64,000 nt of DNA, from NCBI RefSeq assembly GCF_910596095.1, contig NC_056538.1, positions 18,400,501 through 18,464,500 on the forward strand, given 5' to 3'. Of the stretch, positions 1-13,098 are shown piece after piece. The DNA is from Thunnus maccoyii (lineage: Eukaryota > Chordata > Actinopteri > Scombriformes > Scombridae). The notes below the pieces were generated by a model. It was not told the origin of the DNA and made no database searches. It saw nothing but the letters and a program-made list of their open reading frames with translations. How positions within the stretch are numbered: position 1 is the stretch's first letter; each line of letters begins with the position of its first letter. Position numbers and translations under genes: made by a program.

Positions 1-196
1 GTTAAAGCATTTCAGGAAAAAATGGTTTTGAGTAAAGACTGTGGATCAGAGAAAATGTCAAGCAACTACCAGCTGCAGTCAAAAGCTGGTATCGATCATA
101 AAATCTTCTCTATTTTTCTTTTGTCCATTGACCTGTTACACTAAAACCGTGCTTTACAAGGGCATTAATTATCTGCTATGAAAGCGGTCCTGGCCT

Positions 197-248
197 ACAC
201 ACACACACACCCACAAACACACACACACATACACACACACACTCACAC
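197..248. repeat. Imperfect (CA)n microsatellite
   Basis: Dinucleotide tract with a few interruptions, in noncoding sequence beyond the hepacam 3' end. Confidence 0.9.
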
Positions 249-730
249 AAGAGGCTAGATAAGAGCTTTCCAACAATAAAGTCACCCTCCTCTACTGGGA
301 ATTTCACATCAGCAGACTGGTGTGAACAAGGACATTAGTGAGAAGGCTCGACTAGGCAGTAGGAGGAGGTAATTAATTAGAGATGGAGAGTGTCATACGT
401 CTCTATTCAACTCATAGGATACCTCACTCCCCTTACGAATACACACACATACACACATACTGTTTACACACAGATGTGATCCTGCTCCCTAGAGTCTAAT
501 TACACCCTGGGCTTCCAAGCTCCTCTGCCACGCTGGATGTGGAGCATGATGGGACGGACTTGGTGACTAATATACAAAATGTGAGATAAAAATATGATAA
601 AATTTTCAATTTCAATTTCCAAAACAATCAATAAGAATGGGCCTCTTTCATTATCTGAGGACATTTCATTTCCACTTACTGTGAGCTACAAGTGATTATG
701 CACATGTTTGTGTGCTTGCCTGCCTGTGCT

Positions 731-732
<2 letters not shown>

Positions 733-757
<25 letters not shown>
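733..757. repeat. (GT)n microsatellite
   Basis: About twelve GT units in noncoding sequence. Confidence 0.9.
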
Positions 758-765
<8 letters not shown>

Positions 766-1954
766 TCATGAGGCTGTGTGCCAAGGTGTTTCAAACAGAA
801 CAAAGACTGCAAAGCCCAGATCAAAACAGGCGGATCTGATTGCTTATGAAACCGCAAGACTCGTCACACCTTCAGCAACGGAAGATACATTTCAGGATAA
901 AAGCAATAAATGAAATCATGCAGATTTTCATGACAAAAGATGTCCAGCTGGACATCTGAGGGGAACACATTATCCTGATAATAGTGACAGACCAGGCCAC
1001 ATTGTGTGTTTGTGTGTTTGTGCACACTTCCTCCCTTGCAAGCTTATAACTGAATATAGTTCAGAACATCCTTTAATCTTTAATCTTTTTGGTCTTTTTA
1101 TGCCATGCTCACTGACAATGTGTTTTTTTTAGCAGTGGACAGAATAACATGCTGATGATAAAATAAACCACGTATTAAGTGATTATTACCCCCATACGTG
1201 GATACAGTTGCCATCTACTGTAAACTCATCTGGGCATATTAAGGAGTGGTTTATCCACAATCAAGAATGCTTCTATTCATAGCAAACTGATTGGAGGCTA
1301 CATGATTGCGTGGCCCACTTTAAGTTAAGACTTACTGTAAATATTAAGTCTGTGACTGCGCATTATTGATTTAAAGCCTCCTCTTGAAGTTGATTAGCCC
1401 ACATTAGGTAACTGTGCAATCAAACAAAGCTTTATCCTCATTGACCTTTTCATATCAAGTAAATGAATATTAAGAATCATCTGTCATCATGCTTCGTTTA
1501 GATAAAGCAAAGGGACCAAACGGTAATAAGACATCCACACAAGTATACAACCCAACATGGCACAACAAAATGTCATATGTCAACTGCTACACATGATTGA
1601 TTTAAAAAGGTTCATTGAAAGTTTAGGAAAAGTGGTGAAGGTAAAATATATTTACAAGTAAAATCTACCCTTTGGAACTGTTTCATCACCAGTGTACACT
1701 GAAATACAGAATCTAAGAAAATGTGTGGGTGACACCTAATGGACTAGAAAGGAATTACACTTGTACTCAGCAATACTCATTCAGCTCATTATGGCTTTGT
1801 TGTTTGGTGTGTGTAACATGATAATAATATTATAACACTGTAGTAACACACAGAATGATAGGTAAAAATAAAAAAATGCATGAAATTAATATGCAGGGTT
1901 GTGGTGGAGAATATTACAACACTGATGACACACACCATACCAGCTATTTGAATT

Positions 1955-1960
1955 TTTATT
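1955..1960 (-). other. Possible hepacam poly(A) signal
   Basis: AATAAA on the minus strand lies about 460 bp after the hepacam stop codon. It is the clearest candidate seen downstream, which would give a 3' UTR of roughly 0.5 kb. Confidence 0.3.
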
Positions 1961-2419
1961 ACCTTCGGTTATATAATGATCCAACATAGAAAGTACAGTT
2001 TGAGGTTTAATTGTTGAAAGGGAAAACAAGGCAAAACCCCTTACCAACCCAACCCCTTAAAACTATTAACTTACATATGTACAGGCACTTATCAAAAGTT
2101 CCCAGTAAAATTCACAATACATCAATATATACCAGAGCTGGAAATTGTTCACTGTCTCAGCATCATATACATAATATACTACATGCTGGTGGACAGGAAG
2201 TACTTTTTCATATTACAGGATATCATCGAAAGACTACAGAAAATACTGTGCATGGAGAGATAGATAATAGATAATGGAGTTAGCAGAAAGTGGGCTCATC
2301 TCTTATCCTAGTGCATCAAATCCATTATCCTCATGGCAGGATACAACAAACTATACATGTACTTTACATATCACAGAATGAAAGCATATTTCCCAGGAAT
2401 GCTGAGAAATGTGCGGTCG

Positions 2420-4114
2420 TCACTGCTGGGGTGGACAGTGAGTCTGATCACTGGGGTCTACACACTCTGCCTCTACAGGCAGGTGGCTGGTTGGGATGCC
2501 CACTGGTGGACGAACTTTTCTGATCGGGCTGAAACTGCGTGGAGATGAACCGGGGGAGTGAGCGGGGGAGCGTAGAGGGCGTAGGGGAGGACCTGGAAGG
2601 GGTTGTGGGAGAGGTTGTGCCAGTGGAGAGGGGCTGCGGGGGTACCTGCGTGGGGCAGTCCAGATGGGCCGCTCAGTTCTGTTGGAGGAGGGGGGAAGGA
2701 CTGGGGCATAGGTAGCAGGGATACTCATTTCTGATTGGCTGAAGGTATTACTAGAACATTCTTCCAAACGCTCGAGGGTCTCCTGAAACAAGATGATGTG
2801 ACACATGTTAGAATCATCATTTGCTATAGTGTTTTATTTAAGATTCTCATTTTGATGAAGCCATGATTTTTATAAACTTTAGCTTTAACCTTTACACACT
2901 GTCCATGTCAAATATGACCCATTTTTACATTTAATAAAAAGATCCTAAACACTATTCTTTTAGCTTGAAATGTTATGACTTTTCCTACAGAGACCAAGAA
3001 TATAAAAAATGAAAATATTAAAACTTTTTTTATTTTACACATTCACATTTTTGAGGTTGTTTCTGGGTAAAAAAAAAATCACCATTCAAAAATGTTGATG
3101 CATCCTTCACATTCAATAACATTAATTGAAATCATGATGGCTGCTATGTTCTCCTGTTTCAGGTAACATAGGACAATAACATAGTGTGATTGCGAATGTT
3201 TTTTTTTCTATTCACAAATATCCTTAAACCTAAAGAATACAATCTCTTTGTTCTCTGAAAGCTCAATCAAGGATTTATCACCCATTTATCAATGATTAAT
3301 GACTGATATTGTGTTTATGAATGAAAAATACATTTGTGGTTCAGAAGTTTGGTATAGAGACTAATTATGAGCAATACTGTGAAGGGTCAGCATATGAACA
3401 GTATGTAAGGGTTAAATGGCTTGGAGCATCACTTACATCTTCGTTGAGAACATACAGAGGCATGGGACTCCTTCGACCAAGTGTGGTTGGTTTGGGTACA
3501 ACATCAACTACAAAAAAAAAAAAAGAAAAAAGAAAAACATGAAACATATGAAATATATATTCATATAATAAAAAATATAATGTGTGACATGTGTATACAA
3601 AGGTGTTGTAAAGCTATATGAAAAGGAAACACTGTTGCTCACCATCATGGCCATTTTCACTCTGCTCTACATAGATGGGAGCTCTCTGGGGGACAGGTCT
3701 ATGTTTCTTTCTTTAGAAGGAAAAAACAGATTAAATCAAAATCTTAAAATGTTATATAATCTACAAGTCACTGTGTTGATCACTTGTCCAATAAGGATAA
3801 ATGTTAAGAATAGCAGAATATGGTGACACTGTTGAGCTACTTAAGATTCTAGCCACATCCTCAAGTGCAATATCAAAGCCAATGAGAGCGAGAGAGAGAG
3901 AGAGAGAGAGAGGAGAGGGAAAAGAGGAAAGAGAAGAAAGAGTGGCTCTCACTTGGAAGGTTTCCAACAGGCACACACTGTCACCAGGGTGATTAGGAGG
4001 AATATGCCCCCGGTGGACAGGATGATGTATAGCGAGCTCCTTCCTAAACCAGAGGGATACACAGGGAAGGCAAGAAAGAGTGAGAGTGACAGAAAGAAAG
4101 AAAGAAAAAAAGAC

Positions 4115-4169
<55 letters not shown>

Positions 4170-7100
4170 AGACATTGAGAGAAAGAAAGAAGAAACCGAG
4201 AGGTCTGTGTTAACACGTCACTCATGTCTAGCACATTTCCCACCGCTTTTAAGCAGACTCAGCCCTCGGGTAACCCCACAGCTCAAAAAGCCGACACTTG
4301 ATCCATCGAAAGTAGGAAACTACAGACCAGTTTCTCTTCTCTCATTCTATCCAAAACACTTGAACATACTGTACTTAACCAAGTGTCTAATTTTCTTTCG
4401 CAAAACAACCTACTCGATCCTAACCAGTCTGGCTTCAAGAGTGGTTACTCTACTGAGACTGCTCTGTTGGCAGTTCTGGACTCCCTGAAGTCAGCAAGAG
4501 CAGCGGATCATCATTTCTCATCCTGCTTGACCTGCCTGCTGCCTTCGACACAGTGAACCACCAGATCCTCATGTCCACTCTCTCCAGCCTCGGCATCACC
4601 ATCATCAACCTTTTCTTGTTTTTCACAGTGGAAAAGTAAAAGTTTGAAAACATGAAGTTCTGTTTTCAAGGCAAGAAATTAGTTATTTTGGAACATCCTA
4701 CTTTTCTTTTAAACCTATAATGAGATGTGGCCAGGATATGCAGTATCCAAAAGCAACATTAAATCTTTTTTCTACACTGCTTGGGAAGTCTTATTCATGC
4801 CAGCACATTGGCATGAATAAGGTGCAGTGAAGTAGCACACTAGTGTAGTCACTTTGAGACTTTGTGCTGTGCTGCTATGCATGCAGAGGGAACAGAGAGC
4901 AGTCTGAGGGCCTGTAGCTGTCCCTTCAGGCAGCACATCACAGTACAGCAATAATGAAGTCAGGATTACTGAGGTCCACTGAGGCAAAGCGTCCTCCCCA
5001 CCTGCTTTCTTTTTCTACTCCCTCCTCATAAATAACTGTCCATTCATTGGATCAGACTGTCTCTCCCTCTCTCTCCCTCTGCTTGACGTGTGGCTCTATA
5101 ATGGCGCCCAGTAACAACTGCTCTCAGCCAACTCTGCTGCACTCACAGTCTGGATTTGCACTTGTTGTAAACAACATTGTTAGAGAGGCAGACATGCTTG
5201 TGTATGGGTCACTGTGAGATGATAATTGCTTCTGCTTACTACTGAAAATAGATTGCTGTTTTCGTCATCAGTTTTTCTGGTATAGGGGAAGAAATTGTAA
5301 TTCTCAAAAACCATCTGATGTTACTATACCATTATCTCTTCAGCTCAAATGTAAACTTATATCACAACTTAAGATCCTACCGGTGTAACATGCCACCTAC
5401 TGTAGACAGTGAGCTTGACAGCCATGCTCTTCATGCTGCTGATGGGGTTGTCCACTGTGCAGGCGTAAATGTCATCGTCTGACATCAGAACGCGCGAGAT
5501 GGTCAGCACCTTTTGGTCGTGTGAAAGCTGCAGGCGTGAGTCATTGGATAGCACCTTGCCTCCCTTCAGCCAACTGTAGATGGGCTTTGTGCCATTATCG
5601 TGGGAACAGTGCAGGTGGAAGTGCTCGCTGTACTCCAGGACAGATGAAGCCATCATCTGGATGTAAGGTCTGGACACAGGAACTGAGGATAACAGGACAA
5701 AGACATGGGGGGGCTTGAGATTGAAATTCAAATATATTAGAGACTGACCTTTAGTTATATAAGAACAACTGACATTCATTTGAATGTGGTTATAAGATTT
5801 CTTAAAAAAAATACCACCAACACTGTGAATCACTCTGTATCGTGTTCTTGGGCAAGATTATGTATTTTCAACTTGTATTGATTTTCTGTTAGCTTATAAC
5901 TCCTCTTCAGTGTCCTGCGCTGATTGCTCAGATATTTTGAAAAATGAGTAATTCTGCATACCATCCACAGTGAGCTCAATATAGTGCTCTCCAGTGAAGG
6001 TGTCATCCGTGATGGAGATCTCCACTTCGTACGCCCCTTCGTCTGACAGCTGCAGGTTGTGAAGCAGCAGTGAGCCATTCTCGAACACCAGGATCCGGTT
6101 GCGATATTCTGGCCTCAGGTTCCCTATGATGTCGATTCCTATGGACTGCACAACAGTGATAGGTTTCTCTTTGTCCCGCTTCAGCTGCCACTTAATTACA
6201 GGCTTGTCGGAGCTGCTGCTGGAGTAGCTGACTGACAACAGGGCCTCTTTCCCCACCGTGCCCCTCACCAACTGGGTTTGGCTGGTCACATTGACCCCTG
6301 ACACCTCACCTGGAAAGATGGCAAAGAGGCAGTAAGCTAAGGAGAAGATAGAGAGGAGTACAGGAATAGTAGAGGGTTGCAGAGTAAACAAAGGGCAGCT
6401 CCTTTGCAGCCTTTGATGCTCCAGTGAGCAGAGATCAGAGGAATAAACTGTTCATACATTATGAAACAATAGAGGAGAAAAACACACTAATTACTGTTAC
6501 ACTAATTACTACTCTTGCTGCCAGTACAAACATAAATGAAAAATATGAGTATAGCAAATGGGCATGGGTACAGGGGCCCTGCACACCAGATGTAAAAAGT
6601 ACGTACATTCACTTAAGTACGGTGTAAATACAATTAATTAAGTGTAAGTACAATTTTGAGATACTTTCATTTTACTCTAATATTCTCATTTGTGAGACTT
6701 TATCTTTTTCACCACTGCATGGAAATGGATTGAAAGGATGGAAATATCACATAGCCTTTTACTCTACTTCATTTACTTGTATGCTGTTGTACATTTTTAG
6801 AGTTAAGTTTCACAAATGTGTGATGTGACCACATAAAACATTAAAATAGTTCTTGCATGTTAATGTATCAATAATGTAATAATCTCTACTTCACTTTACT
6901 TGCAACCCTTAAATTGTAAGCATGTTTTAATTTTAATCAGTAATTTATTCTATTGGCACTTAACTTGCTAAAACATTTAAAGCAGCAAAGTCACTTCTAA
7001 TTGACCTTTTTCACAGCCGCCATTTTGACCATACTCCAGTAGGAAAAGCAAAGGTGTCACTAATAACATTAATGATGACTCTGTTCTATTAAAAAACTGA

Positions 7101-8809
7101 AACTGAGGGAGCTAACAGAACTCAGCCATCACTAATTCTTATTAATTTTATATCCATTCTATTATTTATGCCTATACTTATCCTGCTATAACATGTCAAA
7201 ATGCTGCATTTCTCAGGACTTTCAATACTTTTTTTTGCTTCATTATTTAGGCCTTTGTCTAAGATGTTTGTTTTTTCTTTGACGCAGACTTACTAAACAG
7301 AAATGTTATGCATTTTTGCCTTAATACAGCAATTAGCCAGCTCACTGTATGCTACGCACCCGCGTTATGTTCACTTGGGCCCATGATGTCTAGTCACATC
7401 TTGATCACTAATCTACTTCTCAGAAACTCCCCCCAGGAATTCCTCATGACCCCTCGTAGTGAACAACTAATACACTAATTTTGATTTGTGCTCCTCAATT
7501 ATCCTCCACCTCCCACAGGGATGTGGGGATAAGGTATTACAGTCTGAGCCACATTTCATCCTTTATAGAGGAGCCCTGTCTTGGAAACCAAACACAGCAA
7601 AGCTATTATGTTCACAGTAGAGGTTCCTATAACTCAGTGCCGCTGGACACATGGAGGCCTAAACATTGGCTGCAGGCCTGTGAGGGGCATCCTACTGTTG
7701 GGCCTCAATGATGGAAAGAACAACCTAGATGAGAGAGAGAGAGAGGGAAAGAGAGAGAGAGGCAGGGGGAGAGACTGCACTGTTCACTATTCTTTGCAGT
7801 GAGGCAGTTAGCAGGGCATCGCCTCATTGCCGTGGTAACCATTTGGTCCGCCTGACAGGGGTTGCCAAGGCGATAAGACAAAGGGCATGATTGTTGGAAC
7901 TAGTTTCCTCCCTTGAAAAGAGTGAGAGAGGGTGAGAAAGAGAGCGAAAGAGAGAGAAAAACTCTTTGTCATTGGTGAAGTTGGAGATAGACACAGAATC
8001 CAGTGATTCTACCAAAACTGGCCTGGTCGGGTAAACTGGGCCCTTGGTACGGATCACAGAATTAAATCATACATTTTTAAACCAAAATCACCAAGTTGTT
8101 AATGTTTGACATCACTTTTTCTCACCCATGAACTCACCCAGAGCTTCCCAAGTACAAAAAGCAGGCCCTGCCCTTTTCAACAGCTCTTCACAAAACTTGA
8201 TATCATCACACTTAACCTGCATGTCCTCTTTCTTACATACCTACAATAGCCACTCCAGGCTCCTCTTGAGCTTGTGATGGGGGCCCAGTTTAGAGCATCA
8301 CACATGAACTAATCCATTGTGCAACCAGCTAGTGGTACACAAGGACAAGAAAAGAAAAATCTGCGACTAACCTGGATTAACTTTACTAGACAAACAGTAA
8401 GGATGTGAATTTTGATCTGGCTTTTAAGTGACACAGAGTATTTTTTAAAACTGATGAAAACAAAGAAAGTGACTCAAGATTGTAAAAGAAAACCAAAAAT
8501 GTTAAAAATAGGTTAATTGAAATGAGAGTAACTGAACAGGCCCAGTCTGGCTTTGTCTTTACTTGTTACCAACCAATCAGAATCTCACAATTCAAGGAAA
8601 AATCAATGTTTTCTGTCAGTCATCTGAAACATGGCACAGTCTCGGTGAGATCCTTTATCCTCTGATTTCTTTGTAGGCAAAAAAAAAAAAAAAAAAAAAT
8701 GTTTGGACTTACCTGTGAAGAGAAGGAGGAGGAGGCCAAAGAGCGTCAGTAGTGGAGGAATGTCAGTAAAACTGTTGCCTGTAGAGGAGGTCTTCCTCTC
8801 CACCTTCAT
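2420..8809 (-). CDS. hepacam: hepaCAM / GlialCAM, two-Ig cell-adhesion protein
   Basis: This gene encodes an Ig-superfamily adhesion protein that in mammals acts at glial cell junctions and partners MLC1 and ClC-2. Coding exons, in transcript order, are 8809-8713, 6309-5962, 5682-5401, 4043-3953, 3710-3643, 3507-3437 and 2782-2420. All junctions are GT-AG and in phase, giving 440 codons with the stop (human has 416 aa). Exon 1 is a signal peptide beginning MKVERK. Exon 2 is the first Ig domain, with the near-invariant stretch [15 protein letters not shown]. Exon 3 is a second Ig domain with CSHDNGTKP. Exon 4 is the transmembrane segment [12 protein letters not shown] followed by CWKPSK. The last exon is Pro/Ser/Arg-rich and keeps RRYPRSP. 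An upstream in-frame ATG would add ten residues; I chose 8809 because the human protein begins similarly. Which fish paralogue (a or b) it is cannot be decided here. Confidence 0.93.
3890..3912. repeat. (AG)n microsatellite beside the hepacam transmembrane exon
   Basis: GA-rich tract lying about 40 bp beyond the donor of the transmembrane exon. Confidence 0.9.
4091..4171. repeat. (GAAA)n microsatellite in hepacam intron 3
   Basis: About twenty GAAA units with minor changes, 48 bp upstream of the transmembrane exon on the minus strand. On the transcript it is a long pyrimidine (TTTC)n tract just before the acceptor. Confidence 0.95.
4213..4612 (+). mobile_element. Broken non-LTR retrotransposon (LINE) reverse transcriptase fragment
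   Basis: Translations in shifting frames give [20 protein letters not shown], then VSLLS, and further on [16 protein letters not shown]. These are hallmark segments of the reverse transcriptase of fish L2/CR1-like LINEs. At least one frameshift separates the pieces, and both ends are missing, so the copy is dead. It lies within hepacam intron 3, opposite to the gene's direction. Confidence 0.8.
6310..8712. other. hepacam intron 1
   Basis: A 2.4-kb intron with AT-rich sequence and short GA-rich tracts (near 7729-7765 and 7920-7960). I see no gene in it. Confidence 0.7.
8679..8699. repeat. Poly(A)/poly(T) run after hepacam exon 1
   Basis: Twenty-one A in a row, 13 bp past the exon 1 donor of the minus-strand gene. 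Confidence 0.95.
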
Positions 8810-11800
8810 CTTGTGTCTAGGGCAGAGTCTTTCTCCCACTTAGTGAGCATGGTTTATCCACCCTGGGCACGTCTCTACGAATCAACACTCTCGCCACTGC
8901 CTGACTGCCTGCAACACTGGCCTCTGCCTGGTCACACTGAGCCCCACTCTCCTCACAGCACCCCAGTCAGAGCCAACAACAGCCAACTGTGTGTGTGTGT
9001 TTGTGTGTGTGTGTGTCCATGTGAGACAGAGACATAGTGTAGATGAGCTCCTCTCTTCCATGCCACATTGCCCTTTCAAAAAAGCAGCTCAAAGAAAAAT
9101 AGTGTTTGCTTTTTTGGGCAATTATTTATCTTAAAGTGTCTGTTTCTTTCTTAAAGCTTCCTGTAAAATAAATGCTTTCTTTTTTACACTCTAAGCATAC
9201 TCTTGCTATAAGTAATAAGGAGTTGCAATCATGAGTTGAGCTACTTTGCAGAAATTCCTGCTGGGAAGAGCTAATATACTTCAACCAAAACAGTGGCTCT
9301 AAGAGGAGCCCACTTAAAACCCTCAAATGTCTGAGTTTGAAAAACAACTCACTTCCCCCCTCTTTGGCCCACCTTTGTCACATTGTGCAAACTCCTCTCT
9401 GGACTGGAGCCTCTCAATAAACTCACAATTTGTCACTTGGCAACCAACCCTGCTGTTGACCCACACATATAGCCTTGAAGCATTTTGCTGCTAGACAGTA
9501 CAGTCAGTACCTGTCAGGTGTGTAGTGCACGTTACTGTCCCTGTATGAAAGCTGCATGATAATAAAAGCAACAAATAAGAGGAAACAAATTAAAGGAAAG
9601 ATGTTATACCTACTTTGTCCTCTAGGTGGCGTAGCAGCTACATTAAGACAGTGAACTGATGGAGAAATTAGAGGCAAACACTCCTTCTAAAGTGAAGCTG
9701 CCAAAAACAGTGTTTTGTGAAGTTGTGGCTTTTATTGCAACACATTTGCTCTTTTTTTTTACTGACCTTTTAATATTCACTATGCATGTGAAAAAACAGT
9801 GAAACACACGGGTCAAAAGGTGTAAAATGAAAGTAAAACATGCTCTTCAAGAATAAGACAGGAAGACTGAATGAAGAGTCAAAATACACTATGTTGAGTT
9901 GATTTAGTTAACTTTATTGCTACAGATATATCTCCTGACTGCCAATCTACCACTAGCTTCAAAGGTCCCACATGCCTAGACTGTCACCATTAATTATTTT
10001 AGAAATGACGTGTGTGTAAAATCCGCATTTGCCACATCAGTCATTTGTACTGTGTTGTGAAGATAAAAGCATTAGCTTGTACTCTCTGATGAGTCAATTG
10101 CATTATAAGTCATCTCTCCCACTTAAGGAAAGCAGTCTTTTGTTATGAGTTTTTTTTTCTTCTGAGCATTTTGTTTGACTACAAAGGGAGGTTTTATGCA
10201 GAGGAGGAAGCACGGTTGATAGAAAGCTCCAGGAATGTGGGAACAGCTGCCACTCTCCCAGGACTCCTGTGTAGTCGGCCATCAAAGCTGAACCTCTCCC
10301 CTCCACCTCTGCCCTCGGTAAGAGCAGCACCTCCCTCTTCCTCTCATCTTCTAACACACTCTAAATCAAGGGGGACACTTTCCAGTCAATAGAGGAAGAG
10401 AGAGGGAGTGCAGACGGGGGCCTGTGTACATGTATTATGACAGGAATGATTGTCACATTTAGCCCATAACAAGACTGATGTCATCCTGTGTGGCTCCCAC
10501 AGTGCAGGTTTACAAGTATATGGATGCAATCAAGATGTGACAAAAATGTATCTTTAGGCTACAATGTGAAGCTGATATAACATCTTCTGAATGTAAATCC
10601 TTGATTTTATGGTGTCACTGATGGTGTTGTTTTTACAGCTGTGGCATTAAAGACTACACATTTCATCTCTACCAAGTTGTGTAACCTTAGTAATAAAAAA
10701 TACTGTATCTTTTAAGATGGTGAGACCACAGGAATAACCACTGGAAAGCAGATAATTGCGCCCCCTGTTGTTTGTCTTGGCTTATACATCTCTAATTACC
10801 ACCCAGGAGAGTAGAGAGATCTTTCCTCACTGACAAGCTGTCTGAGAAAGAGAACAAACTAACCAAGCAGATCTTTCAGATGATCTTCTCCTGAAATAGT
10901 CCATGTTCAACTTAACAAGTCACAAAAAAAAGGAGGGGGCTGAACTATAATTCTCTGCTTCACTATGGTACATTTAACAGGCTACCTTGTGCTTCACAAA
11001 TGTGCTCACATGACACATATGAGGATCTATTTAAGACCTGAACCAACACACTTTTCAGGCTCATTTTTGAAAACCTGTCTTTTCCCTTATTCTCAGAATT
11101 CAATCTACAGCACCAAGTGGGTGTTGTGCTATGTTTGGAGGTGTGCATAATATTGATTGTTCACCCACAGTCATTAAAGAGACAGGAGAACATGGCCATG
11201 GCACCTCTGGGACTGAGTAGGAGAAAAGAGAGAATAGGTCCATATAAAACCCATAGAGGATGTGTATAAAAGTGTGGCGGAGGAGGGATGTCAGCCTGAG
11301 AAGGAAGTGCTTTGCACTCTGCAAAACCACTGACACTCATGTTGGTTGTCCTATCTCTACAGCTGGTGTCACAACCAACATCCCATGTCTGTGTGCATGT
11401 GTGCACAAGAGTTAGAGTGAGTGACTTGAGTGGGATCTGTGCACTAAAGTATGGGTTGTGTTTTTCCTGTGTGTGAATGCATGTGCAGTATGAGTTTGTG
11501 CAGAGTGCTGTATGGCTCAGATGTGTGTGGGTGGGCTGAGTGGGAGCACTGGGAGACTGAAGATGCTCTAGCCTGTTTCTCATAAAGTGAACAAGACTGC
11601 CTCTGCAAATGAAGCAGAAATGATGTTATTCTTTTGTGATTTAAAAAGCCATATTGCAATAAAGGTAGGCCGTGTATTGGAAAACATTCAACATGTACAC
11701 ACATCACTCGATGGCGTGGGTGTTTATGAAAATGCACCTGTTGACACCATGGATGCATTTTATAGCTTCATGCATACAGGCTTTGCAACTGTAAGCAATC

Positions 11801-13098
11801 AAATGATCTAAATGGCCATTTAATAGCTATTATTATTGGTAAAAACTTAATTTGTCAAGTGTTACTGGCAGTTGTAAATATTACAAATGCATAGCATTAT
11901 GTTTATGAATTATTTATGAAATTCCTTGTTTAAGAGAGCCACACGGGAGACAACACATTGTTTCAGCTTCATGGAAACCTGCTGTCGCCAATTAGCAGCC
12001 CCCACTTATGTTGCAGTGAAAAATGAGCAAGTTTGGCTACTGTAATATCGTAAAATAGAAAAACCTCAACTTTACCACCTAATTTAGAAACAGAGGTGGA
12101 GGTGACAGGTGACATAGAAGGTACTGTTTGAAAAAAAAAGATCCTTATGTTGAATTAATAAAGTTTAAAAGAGACATTTCACCATATATTTAAGGTGGAT
12201 TTATTAGTGTAATGCCATGACTCTACAGCAAAGTTCAGCAGGGTACTTTTCAAGCATGAAGGCTCTGCAAAATCTTACAATGGAATTTCATACACCTGAT
12301 TTAACAAAAGTCAAACCCACCAACACAACAACAGAGCATATTGAATCTATGTCTCATAAGATAAAGCTGTACCAGATGCATCTGGAAAAAAAAAAAAGTG
12401 TAATTACTGCATGCTCACTGTTCTGGAAGATCAGATTTATAGAAAATGCTCGATAAGGTGAAAAGAGAACTTATTTGTCATGTGATCAAAAAGATAATCA
12501 TGTATTTGCAATCTGAATAAGATAACTTAGAATGAATAGAACATACATAGCTACTTCTCTTTTGATGTTTTTGACGTTTAATCATTTTTGTAAGCAAGTC
12601 AAATAGGTAAATAATAGTCATGATACAAGCACATCAAAAAACAATGCAAAATAACATTAAAGCCACTAATTACGCAAAGTGTAAAGCTGATGCATACAAG
12701 GTTTTACACACAGATGGTATGAACTGATCCATCCGAAATAGGCCCTGTTTAGCATTTAGAGGACATTCATTTTCACATTCACAGATCATCATCTAAAAAC
12801 TAGCACACTACCAGAAGTTTCACAAGTACATGCAGTGAGTTGCAAATTCTGGGTCAAAGACATCCGTACTGATGAGACTGCTGGACATGCAGAGTTAGAA
12901 GTGTTAAAGTTTACAAAATACACATAACACACCCTCAAAACTGTCTGTTCATTTTCTACTGCTAATTTGTGTTGAAAGGAAAATGACTCCTGGGGTAAAA
13001 AGGTGTGCCTAAAAGCCAGCCTAGCCAGCTTATGCCAGCCATCTCTCTTGCTACCTTGTTTCCCCTCTTTTCTCTTCATCCAGGTCAGGACAGGGGCG
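8810..13098. other. Intergenic stretch between hepacam and nrgn
   Basis: It should hold the hepacam promoter on the left and the nrgn 3' UTR on the right. An AATAAA on the minus strand at 12200-12205 is one possible end of nrgn. No coding exon was recognised. Confidence 0.55.
8989..9017. repeat. (GT)n microsatellite upstream of hepacam
   Basis: About fourteen GT units with one TT break, 180 bp upstream of the hepacam start codon, probably in the promoter or 5' UTR. Confidence 0.9.

Larger units (their letters stand above)
1..1950. other. Noncoding stretch beyond hepacam
   Basis: Only microsatellites and short spurious reading frames are visible. No exon with convincing splice sites and protein similarity was found on either strand. 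Confidence 0.6.

Noticed and set aside
692-913. 73-residue plus-strand reading frame
   Set aside because: It is driven by a GT repeat (VCVCVCV) and has no protein similarity or splice context.
2290-2548. Two plus-strand reading frames
   Set aside because: They are antisense shadows of the last hepacam exon.
3761-4243. 160-residue minus-strand reading frame
   Set aside because: It is mostly the translated GAAA repeat (SFFLSFFLS) and overlaps the true transmembrane exon in another frame.
10103-10392. Overlapping frames on both strands upstream of nrgn
   Set aside because: No recognisable motif, splice signal or codon pattern; likely chance.
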